DNA of 64,000 nucleotides from Desmodesmus armatus (lineage: Eukaryota; Chlorophyta; Chlorophyceae; Sphaeropleales; Scenedesmaceae), in the NCBI GenBank assembly GCA_007449985.2, contig VIIQ02000842.1:1-64000 (forward strand), read 5' to 3'. The stretch's first letter is position 1, and each line of letters starts with the position of its first letter. The translations under genes and the position numbers were made by a program. The notes under the pieces were generated by a model, which saw only the letters and a program-made list of their open reading frames with translations, was not told the origin of the DNA and made no database searches. Shown here in pieces: positions 63,149-64,000 of this stretch.

Positions 63149-64000
63149 GGCACACAGGCGGGCGCTGCGCCCAGGTTGTGTGCCTGTGACATGGAGCAGG
63201 CAGGCCGCTTGATAGGTTGGCTCCTTCTTGGTCTGGGTTGCTGTTGGGGCACCTGTGGCGTGATAGATGGCTCGACGGTCTTGCATGCAGCATGGGTATC
63301 TGCAGGTTTTGCAACAGATGTTCACAGTGTAGGTATTCGTACAGGCTGGAGAGTGTGTCTGTGTTGTCATGTTGCCATCTTGCCTGGCATGTGCATCAGG
63401 GGATGCGTGCAGCGTGGCGCTGGTATGTACGTCTTCACCTTCACTGTAGTGGACAGATCAAGCCGTCAAGCAACAACAGCCTGCTAATCCTTATATTCAG
63501 CTGCTCCCTTTGGTCCTGGCAGTGTTGGCAGGCTATGGTCTGGACTCCGGTGTATGCTTGTGCAGACAGTTGTGTTGTTTACAGGGCTTGATTGAGAGTT
63601 TGAGTGTCTCTTTTATTGCGTGGTGGCAGGGACAAGCTGCAGCATGTTCTGATCTGGTGAGATCATGTGCATGCAAGGAAGGGAGGGTTCTGCCAGACGC
63701 GCCTGGCCCTTTTGTTGTGCTGGTCAGGGATGGCGCATGCCGTGTGTGTTGCGTGCTTGCCAGCTGTTGGGGGTTGAAAGGACTGCTGCTGGCTGTGCAG
63801 GCACAGGCCTCCGGCTCTTTTGCTGGCCCTGCCAGCGAGGACTTTGCTTATGTCATAGCTGTTGATGCTGTGCGTGTGAGCTCATCTGTCGACATCTGTT
63901 TAGTGCACCACAGTAGCTGCCTGTGGGGCTTGCGTCTCTGTATCATGACAGTGCAGCAGTACTTCAGCTCTGTACATCCAGGGACGGCACATGCTTCCAC
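63149..64000. other. 3' flank of the RNA-binding gene; no gene assigned
   Basis: Either the 3' UTR of the RRM gene or an intron if the GTAAGG at its end is used as donor. No TGTAA is seen after 63148 apart from the one overlapping that stop, and no recognisable exon was found to the window end. Confidence 0.45.

Overview
This is nuclear DNA of an intron-rich eukaryote. The best fit is a green alga (Chlorophyta, probably Chlorophyceae/Chlamydomonadales; any genus would be a guess). Support: many short exons joined by phase-consistent GT-AG introns; coding sequence very rich in CAG/GCA/CTG runs (polyQ, polyA, polyS, polyP); TGTAA tracts of the kind used as polyadenylation signals in volvocine algae behind some genes; gene content (long ankyrin-repeat protein, MYND-finger protein, NAD kinase with a transit-peptide-like leader). 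No operons, Shine-Dalgarno sites, CRISPR arrays or rRNA genes are present.

Layout. 22-10684 (-): 21-exon insulin-degrading-enzyme-like M16 metallopeptidase with partial duplications at three consecutive exons and one apparent single-base frameshift. 10755-14287 (+): three-exon 1001-residue protein with a C-terminal MYND zinc finger, divergent from the peptidase with only 70 bp between the two ATGs. 16032-18710 (-): ankyrin array of about 21 repeats, interrupted by one in-frame TAG in a block of nearly identical units. 20555-35967 (-): 29-exon CHD1-type chromatin remodeler (about 2537 residues: acidic and polyQ N-terminus, tandem chromodomains, SNF2 ATPase, SANT/SLIDE-like region, CHD1 C-terminal helical domain) whose last exon encodes a roughly 220-residue arginine/serine (RS) domain. 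38235-43986 (+): 11-exon diphthine-ammonia ligase (DPH6-like ATP pyrophosphatase plus two RidA/YjgF domains). 44251-48595 (+): nine-exon NAD kinase with a transit-peptide-like leader. 51068-53282 (+): six-exon small secreted cysteine-rich protein made of two duplicated PAN-like units. 55019-58242 (-): ten-exon coiled-coil protein. 58727-59530 (+): three-exon 130-residue helical protein. 61361-63148 (+): RNA-binding protein with one C-terminal RRM.

The genes do not form a pathway; this is an ordinary stretch of algal chromosome mixing housekeeping genes (protein turnover, diphthamide synthesis, NADP supply, chromatin remodelling) with lineage-variable genes. Gene-poor gaps hold repeats: foldback elements inside two introns, an array of GC-rich palindromes at 36.8-37.2 kb, three perfect 64-bp copies directly upstream of the secreted-protein gene, and a tRNA-derived SINE-like head near 54.15 kb.

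Gene models were built by hand from conserved protein motifs plus splice-site phase. Internal exon joins are strong; first exons, start codons and 3' ends are less certain. The strongest candidate for something undescribed is the RS domain spliced in frame to the CHD1 C-terminus.
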